DNA of 64,000 nucleotides, taken from assembly GCF_963678975.1 (NCBI RefSeq), contig NC_089279.1:36227933-36291932 (forward strand), in the 5' to 3' direction. Every line of letters starts with the position of its first letter. The first letter of the stretch is position 1. The DNA is from Dysidea avara (taxonomy: Eukaryota; Porifera; Demospongiae; Dictyoceratida; Dysideidae). Below the pieces are notes generated by a model that ran no database searches, had not been told where the DNA came from, and worked only from the letters and a program-made list of their open reading frames with translations. The position numbers were made by a program, and so were the translations under genes. Of the stretch, positions 55,401 through 64,000 are shown piece after piece.

Positions 55401-56904
55401 CCAAAAATATGTAGTCCAGTCTAGTAATTTAATACACCTAAGAAAATACCTATCATTTTACAACACAGAAACATCTCTTGCTAATCAACAAATGTGGTAA
55501 AAGTAAGCAATAGCTAATAGTAACACACATAGAACTTAGCCAGCATTTGTAGTAAAAAAAAAGCTGGTATGCTGATAAGATGTTGATGGAACATTTCTCC
55601 TGCCACCCACATGGAAACCACAAAAATTTGTGGATGAAAAACTGTCTAAAAGGGAGTGTCTTTATTAGAACGTATGTGACCCACTGAGCAAAAACCAGTC
55701 ATTTTCGTACACTCCTCGAACTCCATTTTATTGCTTCTCTGTTATCTATAGTAACAAAGGAGTGGACAGCCAAAGTTTCAGCCTTAGGAGTTATAGCACT
55801 AGACAGTTGCAATAGGACTAAATACGAATTGCACTGGCTTATGTATCAATTCATTGTTGAGTATCGTATAGTTCAACATTTTTTTGTGGCAGCTGTGTAA
55901 CACCAATAATGTTTATGTAGGGGATTTCAGACTAGCTAGAACCAAACAATCTACTGTTGCTGAATTTAAACAATGTAACTGTCCTTTACTTCATTAGCTT
56001 AAAACCTCATGTAAGAAAATCAATTGACATTGATCCATTTTGGGTGGATGAAGGGCAAATGTCTGTGTACATAGATAAATTATGGCAGTGGAAGTTTCCT
56101 ATTTAGACACATTTGGCTGGTTAAGTTTGCCCCTTAAACTTTACTACAAGGAATGTTCCACCATTCATGTAATGTACAGACACTCCACATCCATGCTCAG
56201 TACAGTAGGATGTACAGTGTAGGCTTTCACAGACCCACTTTACTGGATTATACTGGTTTACATTTTTGTAGTATATGCTGTTTTAAACTATGCACCTATC
56301 AATGTCACGCCCCACCTACCCCAGGTCGGGCAGTGGGCGGGGATTTGCAGGGGATTCGTCACCCGAACTCGTCCCCAGGGTAGGAGCATAACACAAATAG
56401 CCATACTTGGCCATATTGTTAGTGATTCTCGGGATAAATAATACGAATTAGTAGGGATTTGTAACTGGAAGTTGTCCCCAGGGGTGGGGAATTTGTCATC
56501 TAACATTTACAAATCCCCACCAATCCCCGACCTGGGGTAGGTGGAGCTTGACATTGATAGGTGCCGGCACTATTATTGTTTAATAGTAGTAGTAGTAGTA
56601 GTAGGACTTCGATTCTCACTCTTGGCTATCAAGAATATCAGTAGACCGACGATATCCTAGTTGTTTACACGCCACGTCTCCAGCATCATCATCAAATCCA
56701 TTACTACACACGGTACCCCATGTGCCATCAGCCAACTGAAAGTCTAGTCTACCGGAATCTCCGCCGTTATAAATCCTCAGATTACCATACCCTACAAGAA
56801 GACATCGCATATCAAACCCTAAAACAAAGTTCTATTCTATTACATGCTAAAGCAGGCGACGCAATGATCACCAACGCGATAAATAGTTGAAGGATCTCCT
56901 TCAT
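43155..56904 (-). CDS. Gene C: SRCR-domain membrane protein with PPxY tail
   Basis: Four exons read right to left (56904-56844, 56791-56620, 51575-51436, 43453-43155) encode 223 residues with the layout of gene B: signal peptide (MKEILQLFIALVIIASPALA), SRCR domain, transmembrane helix, Cys cluster (CICCFIPTCPCYYRRRSYY) and a tail with PPPY and PPPPTTQYY-stop. Differences from B: LADGTW replaces LVNGTW, losing the N-glycosylation sequon; the tail PY motif is PPPY not PPAY; the juxtamembrane stretch is more basic (RRR). No frameshift or stop was seen, so both duplicates look functional. The introns carry many insertions absent from B. Ligand and partners are unknown. Confidence 0.75.
43971..44255. 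mobile_element. MITE with TTCACCTGAGCCC ends, opposite orientation
   Basis: Same 13-bp inverted ends as 28491-28743 with the interior inverted. It sits inside the middle hAT element, adding a further insertion. Confidence 0.62.
44588..46356 (+). mobile_element. Inner hAT element carrying transposase remnant
   Basis: TAGTGTTGTTTTGGT and the inverted copy ending AAAACAACACTA bound 1.77 kb. Flanks TGGGTAAAT and TGGGTAAT suggest an 8-bp duplication with one indel. ACTAGAACTAAA words are repeated near both ends. Confidence 0.72.
44979..45979 (+). pseudogene. Decayed hAT transposase
   Basis: It starts MASGGGRPKSSGVWGYFRFD with VCDVKTNDGSVCGKEF, the first half of a BED zinc finger, which is cut off by a stop and an internal deletion. 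The frame from 45076 continues the catalytic C-terminal region (WKHLEFIQQLLQPFAHHT, LVYVATTLVNPAYG). Beyond 45740 two frameshifts are needed to read EFPDLALTACKILAIPASSA, PVERIF and the end RGKRNRLT..LE.EIFLRKN, the hAT dimerisation motif. Normal hAT transposases exceed 600 residues; here most of the RNase-H-like core is deleted. Non-functional. Confidence 0.85.
47330..47519. mobile_element. pogo/Tigger-like MITE, gene C copy
   Basis: TA-CAGTGCTCCCTCGATTATC and GATAATCGAGGGAGCACTG-TA are near-perfect inverted ends with TA duplications. Orthologous to 22199-22392. A TACTCTAATAGAGCAGTCAT motif lies inside at about 47449. Confidence 0.85.
47986..48831. mobile_element. 846-bp element with CATAGATAATAGAG ends
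   Basis: CATAGATAATAGAGTA, then AGGAATAGGAAA, recurs inverted at the right (TTTCCTATCCCTTTT ... TACTCTATTATCTATG). GTCCAAG flanks both sides (a 7-bp duplication). The gene B site near 23290 (AAGTCTAAGCATGC) is empty. No transposase frame. Confidence 0.78.
49285..49974. mobile_element. hAT-type MITE with CCGGGTCA subterminal repeats
   Basis: CAGCATTGAAACTGGG and CCTGGTTTCAACACTG are inverted ends; GTCCCTGC flanks both sides (49277-49284 and 49975-49982). Gene B has the empty site GGTCTCTGCATTCG at about 23738. Both subterminal regions carry clustered CCGGGTCA/TCTGGGTC words. Confidence 0.92.
50637..51288. mobile_element. GTGACC-end MITE, 652 bp
   Basis: TATGTGACCGAATTTTGGAA and the inverted end TTCTAAAATTAGGTCACATA. 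Absent from gene B (about 24.63 kb). A decayed relative starts near 28316 (TGTGACGGGAAATTAAAGC, followed by GATCTACGCACAACAGTAC). Confidence 0.78.
51436..51575 (-). CDS. Gene C exon 3: C-terminal half of SRCR domain
   Basis: It follows a TTCCTACAG acceptor and ends at a GTAAGT donor. It encodes FPSSTAPVVICDTYCAGYED, ELRDCIITECDSFNQC and DHSEDVGVTC, with six cysteines. 140 bp. Confidence 0.87.
51805..52161. mobile_element. hAT-type MITE with TATATCGTGATA repeats
   Basis: TAGTGATGTGCAATATG and the inverted end ATATCGCACACCACTA, flanked by GGTAGTTT on both sides (51797-51804 and 52162-52169). The interior repeats TATATCGTGATA words. Gene B lacks it. Confidence 0.9.
52170..55100. other. Gene C intron 2, no coding exon recognised
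   Basis: Blocks align to 25.9-28.3 kb of gene B. The stretch 53.0-54.6 kb has no counterpart seen in B and contains several short open frames (for example 53310-53546) with no domain. About 54.55-55.08 kb is a decayed relative of the foldback element at 8328-9035. Confidence 0.4.
55101..55197. repeat. Hairpin with about 39-bp arms
   Basis: GAAACAAAGAGAGGTAATCT at 55101 and its inverted copy ending CCTCTCTTGTTTC at 55197, with a centre at about 55149. The arm word GACCTCCCTTGTTTC also occurs at about 52960-52975. Confidence 0.7.
56292..56564. mobile_element. GC-rich MITE with GCACCTATCAATGTCA ends
   Basis: GCACCTATCAATGTCA and its inverted copy TGACATTGATAGGTGC; the inner CCACCTACCCCAGGTCGGG is also inverted at the right. 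Repeated GGGGATTTG/CAAATCCCC words inside. It lies in gene C intron 2, 56 bp from exon 2. Confidence 0.82.
56620..56791 (-). CDS. Gene C exon 2: N-terminal half of SRCR domain
   Basis: It follows a CTTGTAG acceptor and ends at a GTGAGA donor. It encodes YGNLRIYNGGDSGRLDFQLA, DGTWGTVCSNGFDDDAGDVA and CKQLGYRRSTDILDSQE. 172 bp. The NGT sequon of genes A and B is DGT here. Confidence 0.9.
56844..56904 (-). CDS. Gene C exon 1: signal peptide
   Basis: ATG at 56904 begins MKEILQLFIALVIIASPALA, then a GTAATA donor. 61 bp, phase 1. Upstream TGACGTACCTCGTGAC matches gene B. Confidence 0.86.
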
Positions 56905-57547
56905 CCTGTTTGTGACGTACCTCGTGACAAACTCACTTTACGCGCAGGAGCTTAGAAAACATTTGAAGGGCGCTATTTACGCATTAGCGCAAGCCCGGCT
57001 GGGCACGAGACTAGGAGTACGTCATCTGAGATAGCGGCCAAAGAAATACTTATTATCAAGAGTAAATTGTGACACTCTGTTGAACCATTGATAGTATATG
57101 GTTGAACTGTTGATAGCTAAAAGCGTTTAGTAACCTACAATATCAAGGGCGTAGGCAGGGGGGGTTCAGGGGCGGATCTAGGATTTATAAAGGGGGGGGG
57201 GGGGGGGGGGCTAACTCAAGGTACTAATCTCTTGGGTAGAGGTAGCGAAGCACACTTCCCAGCATGCCAAGCATGCTGGAACTAGGGGGGTCTGGGGGCA
57301 TGCCCCCCCAGGAAAATTTTGAAAAATAGATGCTAAAACACTGCAATTTGGAGACATTTCCACATAAAATTCATAATATTTTCTGCCTGTAGATATTTTA
57401 TATACTGCCTTTAGATTATAGGTATGGCTCTCTGAAGCATTTTGCTAATGGAAAAGTTTGGGTAGGTACAGACAACCAAGTACATGATGCACCCCTCTCA
57501 CAATTGCACAACACTGAATGTACCACTCTGCGTGGGCAGTTCAAAGG

Positions 57548-57740
57548 CACCGCCAGTGCCATAATTTGTATATTGCACTGCTGCAGACCGCAGCGAGTGC
57601 ATTATAACTTATAACGCACTGGTTGCGGTTTTTTAGACCACAACGAGTGCATTGTAAGTTATAATGCACCGACCGCAGTGCAATATACAGATATTGCACT
57701 GGCTGCGGTTTTGTGCAGCATAGCACAAGTGCCGGTGGGC
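57548..57740. repeat. Complex palindromic block, GTGCAATATA/TTGCACTG words
   Basis: Nested inverted repeats: ACCGCAGCGAGTGCATTATA and its inverted forms occur three to four times over 190 bp. Upstream (57192-57210) is a long G run in a MITE-like CAGGGGCGGATCTAGGATTT segment. Confidence 0.6.
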
Positions 57741-58462
57741 GAAGACCACTACGACACCTCACCTAATAGGTGGAAAGACACTTCACAGATCACTCGAATT
57801 CTTTTATAGCCTGACATGTAAAGGTCGATTGTGGGCCATAACGTCACCAATACGTATAATGTTTACAAGCAGCCAATGGCGATCGAAAAATCCAACACGG
57901 GTGGCCACAACTCTAGTCTACATATATATATAAACGTACTTATACACCTTACTAGTCTGGTGCCATCTTAGCCCAGATTAAACTGTAATCCACTTCGACA
58001 ATGACTCAATAAAACAAATATATTCTAAATAATACTAACCTTTACGTTCGATTGTGGTAACCAGTTTTGCCATGCCGAGTTTAGCCAGTGTGAATAGTAA
58101 GAATTAGACTAGCATCGTTTAGTAGTTAGGTTTTGTTTACTTAAAACGTCTATTTAGCTACTTTTTTTTGCTCGAGAGAATCACTATGGCGAATAGTCTG
58201 GTGCTTAGTCTATATGGCGATTGAGTGATCACGCTGGCATGCTGAGCACTACATGATGAGAGTCGAACAGCGAATGCAGGTTAGTGATATAACCCATAAC
58301 GTACTAGCTTTCAATATCTCAGGTGGCTGCAGTACTGCAGGGGGAACGTCATCGCAACGTCCGGCCTGGTTACCCACAATCGATGTTAGAAACCTGGCCT
58401 TTATAAGTGTTATAGCTGTCTTGTGAGACTCTCCCCACCTATTAGGTGAGTGGTACATAACA

Positions 58463-58575
58463 GTTATACAACGTGCACTCGTGCTCTGCCTGTATAAACG
58501 CACTTGCCTTTGGGCCTAACGGCCCTCAGGCTCGTGCGTTTATATCAGGCAGAGCACTCGTGGCCGTTGTATAAC
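58463..58575. repeat. Foldback palindrome with GGGCCT loop, second copy
   Basis: GTTATACAACGTGCACTCGT at the left and its inverted copy (GTGGCCGTTGTATAAC) at the right; arms about 54 bp with mismatches; the loop contains GGGCCTAACGGCCCTCAGG. Same loop module as 9749-9880. Confidence 0.78.
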
Positions 58576-58585
58576 TATATAATAG

Positions 58586-59197
58586 ATGCATGTTAGAATA
58601 ATAAGTAGATCTACCAGTGCCACTTACCTGGGAGTAACAATAGATGAACACCTGAAATGGACAAACCATATCCAACATGTAACCTGTAAAGCAAACTCAG
58701 CCAATGCCTTTTTGCGACGTAATATTAGCTCTTGCACTCAACAAACTAAGAAGCTGTGTTATCTAGCAATGGTACGTCCTATCTTAGAGTATGCATCAAC
58801 TGTCTGGTCTCCATACACTAACAATAGCATCTACAAGTTAGAAATGGTCCAACAAAGAGCTGCAAGGTTTATTACAAACAATTATTCATCCTGGGCTAGT
58901 GTAACTGAGATACTAGATCACCTGAATCTACCAACTCTTGAACAGCGACGGAACAATTTGAAGCTAGTTATGATGTATAAAATGGTGCATAGACAAGTTC
59001 ACATCGATAATGGAACCTATTTAATCCCAACAGCAAGCCAAACACGAGGTCACGATCAACGATTTTTGCAGCCACACTCCAGAATTGATTCTTACCTTTA
59101 CTCTTATTACCCCTCTACAATTAAATTATGGAATAACCTATCTAGCAGTACTGTGGAATCACCTACCTTAAACACATTTAAACTTAATTGTAGCTAA
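58586..59197 (+). pseudogene. 5'-truncated non-LTR retrotransposon reverse transcriptase
   Basis: An open 203-residue frame covers only the C-terminal part: ATYLGVTIDEHLKWTNHI, RPILEYASTVWSPY, KLEMVQQRAARFI and IKLWNNLSS. These motifs lie after the reverse transcriptase catalytic core in Jockey/CR1/L2-like elements (thumb and linker). The catalytic aspartates and the endonuclease are absent upstream, where a palindrome begins. The frame reaches a natural-looking stop, so this looks like a fairly recent truncated insertion. Confidence 0.8.
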
Positions 59198-59864
59198 GTA
59201 CAATCACTATAATTTATTCTTAATTTAATCTGTTGTACTATATACTCCATATGGAGGTTTCTGTACAGTAAACAAATAATAAAAAAATAATGCTGAAAGT
59301 GGAAAATTTTGAAATTTGAACAATACAAGATTGAATCTGAGAACATTTTCAATGGAAATTGTGAACCTGAATTAAGTATTGTCATACACAAGTAGATGAA
59401 TGAAGCCCTTTAAACAGACCAATTCATTTCATTGCATGTATAGGTGCAGGCAGATTTGGAAAAATTCCATAACAGAACCAACTACATGTTTCCAGTGAAT
59501 GTTCTATTAGAGTAGTTAGCTGACTGCTCTATTAGAGTATCTCGATCTTGTAAACCTCCAATGCTGATTCGGGTCCTTGTTGCATAAATTTTAGCATAAA
59601 TCCACTGATAATACCTTGGAAAGACGTTTATAAGGTGGTTTTATGAGTATTTGTATTATTAGTGATCATATAATTATGCTATGACAAAATTTCATTATAA
59701 TACTCTGCATATTGATCAAGTAAAGCCTAAATATGAAGGGGGGGCTTCAGCCCCCAAAGCCCCCCCCTGGATCCGCCCCTGGCCGGTTCGGATGGTTCGG
59801 ACGAACCCCCCTTTCAGTATGGGGTGCCATCTGTCTCAAAAACCCAAAAATTGAGATCTAAACC

Positions 59865-60065
59865 AAATATCGTCGATATTTACTAAACATCGACGACATT
59901 TTCTAAACATCGACGACATTTGCTAAACATCGCTGACCTTTACTTTTTTTTTTTACTAAACATTGCCGACATTTACTAAACATCGACGACATTTGCTAAA
60001 CATCGCTGACATTTACTAAACATCGACGACATTGATGACATTTGCTAAACATCGACGATATTCAG
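59865..60065. repeat. About 20-bp tandem repeat, ACTAAACATCGACGACATTT
   Basis: Roughly nine units of (A/G/T)CTAAACATCGACGACATTT with small changes (CGCTGAC, CATTGCCGAC) and one T-rich interruption near 59945. It encodes no sustained frame. Confidence 0.85.
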
Positions 60066-60117
60066 CAACTCAGCTGCTTTCGCGTTTTAATTTTCTGCGG
60101 ATCCTTTACTATAAAAT

Positions 60118-60665
60118 CGAGGGGTCGCCAACGCCCACGCAAAATCACTAAATTGTGTACTGGAGTCCCAATATTTAAGTATTTCAAAGTATTTATAAAT
60201 ACATTATAATTATAATTTCGAAGATGTTTTTACCTCGAGTTTTTGCTAATTATTGTGCAGGAAACACCTAAGAGAGTAGCTGACAGGAGATCAGAGGAAC
60301 TTCAGAAGAGACAGGTGTACTTAATTGCACTGTCAATTGAAGCGTTCGAGGGCGAAATCGTTGTCCTTGCTCGATAAGTGACTCAAGGGGCTTAAAGTGA
60401 CTACTCCTCGGACTACCCAGTGCTATCAAGTGATTTCTATCGAGCAGTGATTTCTATCGAGCATGGCTTATAGAAGACTCGCCATGTGGCGGAGCATGTG
60501 CAAGTGTATATAGAGCGGCGGCCGTAATTGAACTCATGAACGGACGAAAACGAGAGTAACCTATTTAATACGTGATTGGGATTTGAGATTTCTAAATATT
60601 TAATGGATTTCTAATTGGATTTCTGAGATAGTGTTCGGGAGTCCCAAGGTGTTGGCGACCCCTCT
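60118..60665. mobile_element. hAT-type MITE with AGGGGTCGCCAAC ends
   Basis: CGAGGGGTCGCCAACGCC and the inverted end GGTGTTGGCGACCCCTCT, flanked by TATAAAAT on both sides (60110-60117 and 60666-60673). The end sequence is typical of metazoan hAT elements. Non-coding, 548 bp. Confidence 0.88.
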
Positions 60666-60805
60666 TATAAAATAATAATATTATAGGCGCGTACAATACT
60701 AATAATTGCTGATTAGCTGCTTGCGACTGTAGCTAGATGAATCATCTGGGGTATTACGTGACTCATTAGGCATTCGGACCTCCTTTAATGCTGCGCATCT
60801 ATTAA

Positions 60806-61930
60806 GGCCACACCAAGTCAAACCTTAGTTTCTGGTCACCCGCCCGCATGGAAAACTGGAACCCCAGTTTATGAGGACTATTATTAATATTACAAGCGCT
60901 TAAGTGTACGTGACCAAGGACAGTGATTTTTAATCACTGCAAAAGATCGAGATACTCTAATAGAGCAGTCACACTACCCTTAACTCTAATACTAGAATAG
61001 ACAGATACTACTATAACGTTTTTGACTTGTCCTTGATTAGCTATATAGCTAGCTATTAGTAATGCTTCTGTTGCCAGTAAGTAATTTCAGTACAGTATGT
61101 ATGTAGCATTGATCACTAGCCTAATGATCAGATATACCATAGCTTTAAACTTTCCTAACAATTCAGATGTAGTTCTCTAATGATGAGTCTAGTAACTCTT
61201 CTAGTGGATCTAAACTTGGACTTCCTTATCACTGATCACTGATATACTGACTAGAAATCCGGTAACGTTTGGTGAGCTCAAACTTCAACTATTCCATGGT
61301 TACATAATTGCAAGTATGGTCCTAAATTAGCAAGTGCATGACATCCCTTAGTTAAAACATTAACTTAGCTTTCCCACATGATCACTGAAAAACACTAGCC
61401 TGGAGCACTCAACAACTCAACTCAAAACTTTGACAGCTACTTTACTCAAGGTTTACTGTATAGAAGGCTGGAAACGTATGCATATATAGTTGGCTAAGAC
61501 TTCACATTTGAAAGAGTTTCTGATGATGTGTTAATATAGCTTTGGATTTTTATTAGCTAGCTAATAAATAATAATTTCCTGACATAGCTAATGAAACATT
61601 TCATTTGTAAAGCAAAAGTAGCTACATGAGCAGACCTTTTCTTAGTGTTAGCTACACATTGTTGTGCTCAGCAGTGTAGCTAGCCATCAACAATTTTTCT
61701 GGTGCATTTTGTAGAAGCATAATTAACTACTTATGCTATAAGAATGTTGGTTAAGCTTGGTTGTAAACTCAATATGAAATGGGTAAATTGAGCAAAATTA
61801 ATAACATTACAGTATTACTGGTGTATATGTAAGAGTCTATGATAGTCCTGAAGTCCTGATCATCCGCCCGCCCGCATCCTTTTGTTGGCTAGGGAGTGAC
61901 CAGAAACTAAGGTATGACTTGGAGTGTCCT
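60806..61930. mobile_element. About 1.1-kb inverted-repeat transposon (TTTCTGGTCAC family)
   Basis: GGCCACACCAAGTCAAACCT then TAGTTTCTGGTCAC at the left; GTGACCAGAAACTAAGG then GACTTGGAGTGTCC at the right. The interior is the inverted counterpart of 29718-30719, including a GATACTCTAATAGAGCAGTC motif at 60953-60970. No transposase frame. Confidence 0.75.
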
Positions 61931-62034
61931 AAGGTCAATGTTGCTGTGTTGGCGACGAGTTGGACTGAGAGGAAGGAACTCATCAGTGAGGATACGAGGT
62001 ATGGGGTTAGCCTCTAAAGCTGTTATTATTATTG

Positions 62035-63015
62035 TTAATTAGCAAAGCCCACTAGGGGCAACACGCTAATGAGCATTACAATCACATATATTATATTACT
62101 TACAGCGTTCTTAAATGTTTCAAGATCTATTGTGTCGATGTTAGGAATTTGAAGGGAGTTCCATTGAATAATTGTTCGAGGGAGGAAGGAGTATTTGTAC
62201 ACATCAACTCTTGTTTGCAATTGAGTTAGCTTGAGAGGATGTTGAGCACGGGTGGAGGACACTGGAGTTGGTGACGGTAAGCAATGATCAGGTATTGCTA
62301 GTAAGTTCCTGACAATCTTGAATAGGAAGGTGAGTCTAGCAATTGTTCTTCTGTTTTGAAGTGTAGGCCATTCAAGACTGGTTAACATGTCTGTGATGCT
62401 ATCATGGTTTTGGTTAGATCTGTGCCAGGGTTTGTTCAAAATGAAACGAGCAGCGTGGTGTTGAATCATTTCTAGTTTACTAATACTAGTGTGATGATAG
62501 GGGTCCCAGATGGTTGAGCAGTATTCTAATGATGGTAAGAGCAATTGTTTGTAGACGTGTTCTTTAATTTCTGATGGTGCATTGTGGAGATTTCTTTTTA
62601 AGAATCCAAGGAGTCAATTTGCCTTGTTACAGATGTAATTGTGATGTGAGGATCCCATGATAACTTGTGGTGGAGACGGATTCCAAGGTAATTGTGTTCT
62701 AATACTGTAGCCAGTGGAATGTCGGACATTTTGTATGTGAAAGTACTCTTGTTATGGTGTGTTGTTATCTGTAAAATTTTACATTTGGAGATGTTAAATT
62801 CCATCATCCAGTCAGTTGCCCATCTTGTCAGTGAGTTTAAATCATCTTGAAGTATTTTATGGTCTTGTGGTGTTTTAATGGTTTTGTAAATAAGGATATC
62901 ATCTGCAAAAAGACGGATCTCACTTTGGATGTTGGCAATGATGTCATTGATATAAATCAAGAATAGAACTGGTCCAAGAACAGACCCTTGGGGAACACCT
63001 GTAAATGTGACAGCA
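62035..63015 (-). pseudogene. Non-LTR retrotransposon reverse transcriptase fragment
   Basis: On the minus strand, GVPQGSVLGPVLFLIYINDI (about 63000-62940) and FADDILIYKTI mark reverse transcriptase motifs; FADD carries the catalytic Asp pair. A second block reads LGIRLHHKLSWDPHI, then, after a frameshift and an internal TGA near 62610, LLGFLKRNLHNAP, LPSLEYCSTIWDPY, KLEMIQHHAARFI and IIQWNSLQIP. The N-terminal endonuclease and early motifs are missing beyond about 63015. A broken copy of a Jockey/CR1-like element, different from the one at 58.6 kb. Confidence 0.88.
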
Positions 63016-63900
63016 TGTACACTGCACGTTTTTCACTTTTCAATGTTCCAGTGACAGAACTCAGTCTGGCAGAGGCAGACTCTCACGTGAACGAGGGTCT
63101 AGAGACTCTATAGCATACAGGATTTGTGCACAATGACAGCTACATACTTTAATTTGTGCATGCGTGGTGTATGTTGGGTTGCCTTGTGTGGCCAGACCAA
63201 TTTGGTAGGGAGAAGAAGGGATCTATATAGTACAGTTCAAATCTTGGTTTATACTGGTCTTGACACTACCCATTTACATGTAGTGTTATTACATGGCAAT
63301 TTAAATTAGTTGTTTCATGGGCTTGACTGACCCAGGTGAATAACCACCTAACATATTTTCAAAACCTAGCTCAAAAATGCACTATATGTATATGGCTGCA
63401 AATGAGTTGCTGTCTCATTGATACCATACCCCATTCTTGTATTTTGTTTTTATACTTTTATATGCCGACCTAGATTTGTTTCCTGTTAGTGCAGTGATGT
63501 ACTATTATCATGCTATAATAAATATTTGTGACAAAATCAGTCTTATATATACACAAGCCTATCTTCATATGGACATCAATACAGCATTTTAAAAATGTGT
63601 ATGCATCACTTTGTATACTGTACTTTACCTACACTGCTGTACTATTATTATTATTATGATAATTGCAAACCTCGCAAGCGAGTATGTAAGTGCAATATAT
63701 GTACAAAATTAATTAATATTAAGTAAGTAAGTAAAAGAGTCAGTTGAAGTAGCGTTAACTATTTCAGTTGGTAATTTGTTCCATAATGCAATGGTGGCTG
63801 GGAAAAAGCTAAACTTGTATGGATCAATCCGTGTAAAGGGTACAGTAAGTTTGTAATCATGGCCTCTACAGTAATTCCTGGATTGTAGTTGATATAGTTA
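63016..63900. other. No gene recognised
   Basis: AT-rich sequence between the retrotransposon fragment and the edge element. The word TTTGTGACAAAATCAGTCTTA near 63528 is a possible decayed end of the GTGACC family. Open frames at 63124-63309 and 63759-63944 show no domain. Confidence 0.4.
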
Positions 63901-64000
63901 GGCCACACCAAGTCAAACCTTAGTTTCTGGTCACCCGCCCGCATGGTAAACCTGGAACCCTAGTTTATGAGGACTATTATTATTATTACAGGTGCTTAAG
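63901..64000. mobile_element. Left end of a third TTTCTGGTCAC-family element
   Basis: GGCCACACCAAGTCAAACCT followed by TAGTTTCTGGTCACCCGCC and TTTATGAGGACTATTATTA is almost identical to 60806-60905. The element runs off the window. Confidence 0.75.

Overview
The window looks like a piece of an AT-rich, intron-bearing and transposon-packed metazoan genome. The likeliest source is a sponge (Porifera, probably a demosponge). Reasons: short single-domain SRCR (scavenger receptor cysteine-rich) receptor genes with clean GT-AG introns, no operon-like gene packing, a full-length animal-type Helitron, non-LTR retrotransposon remnants, and dozens of small inverted-repeat elements (MITEs). The lineage is inferred; the species cannot be named from sequence alone.

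Layout. The real host genes are three minus-strand, four-exon paralogues: gene A (1889-17771), gene B (21251-31233) and gene C (43155-56904). Each encodes a signal peptide, one SRCR domain split over two exons and a transmembrane segment. Exons 1-3 are 61, 172 and 140 bp in all three genes, with identical intron phases (1, 2, 1). Genes B and C end in a roughly 65-residue cytoplasmic tail with palmitoylation-type cysteines and a PPxY (WW-binding) motif; gene A stops three residues after its membrane segment. B and C lie in a large segmental duplication (about 20.7-31.3 kb against 42.7-57.0 kb) whose introns have since taken different transposon insertions. Each copy therefore supplies 'empty sites' that define the insertions in the other.

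Between B and C sits an apparently complete Helitron (33555-38769, minus strand). It carries an uninterrupted 1451-residue Rep-helicase and has recognisable 5' TC and 3' hairpin/CTAG ends in an A/T target. The intron of gene C next to its last exon holds a three-level nest of DNA transposons with a decayed hAT transposase. Decayed non-LTR retrotransposon fragments lie near 31.7, 58.6 and 62.0-63.0 kb. Much of the rest is hAT-type MITEs (8-bp target duplications), TA-flanked pogo/Tigger-like MITEs, a broad family of elements ending in TGTGACC, foldback palindromes, a 2-kb minisatellite of about 31 bp, a (CAGG)n microsatellite and a 75-bp satellite.

How it works together: the window appears to be a small tandem array of membrane-bound SRCR receptors. 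Their ectodomains differ in predicted N-glycosylation sites and their tails differ in signalling or trafficking motifs, while introns and spacers are reshaped by mobile DNA. Most other open frames seen in six-frame translation are chance frames or lie inside repeats, and are not annotated as genes.
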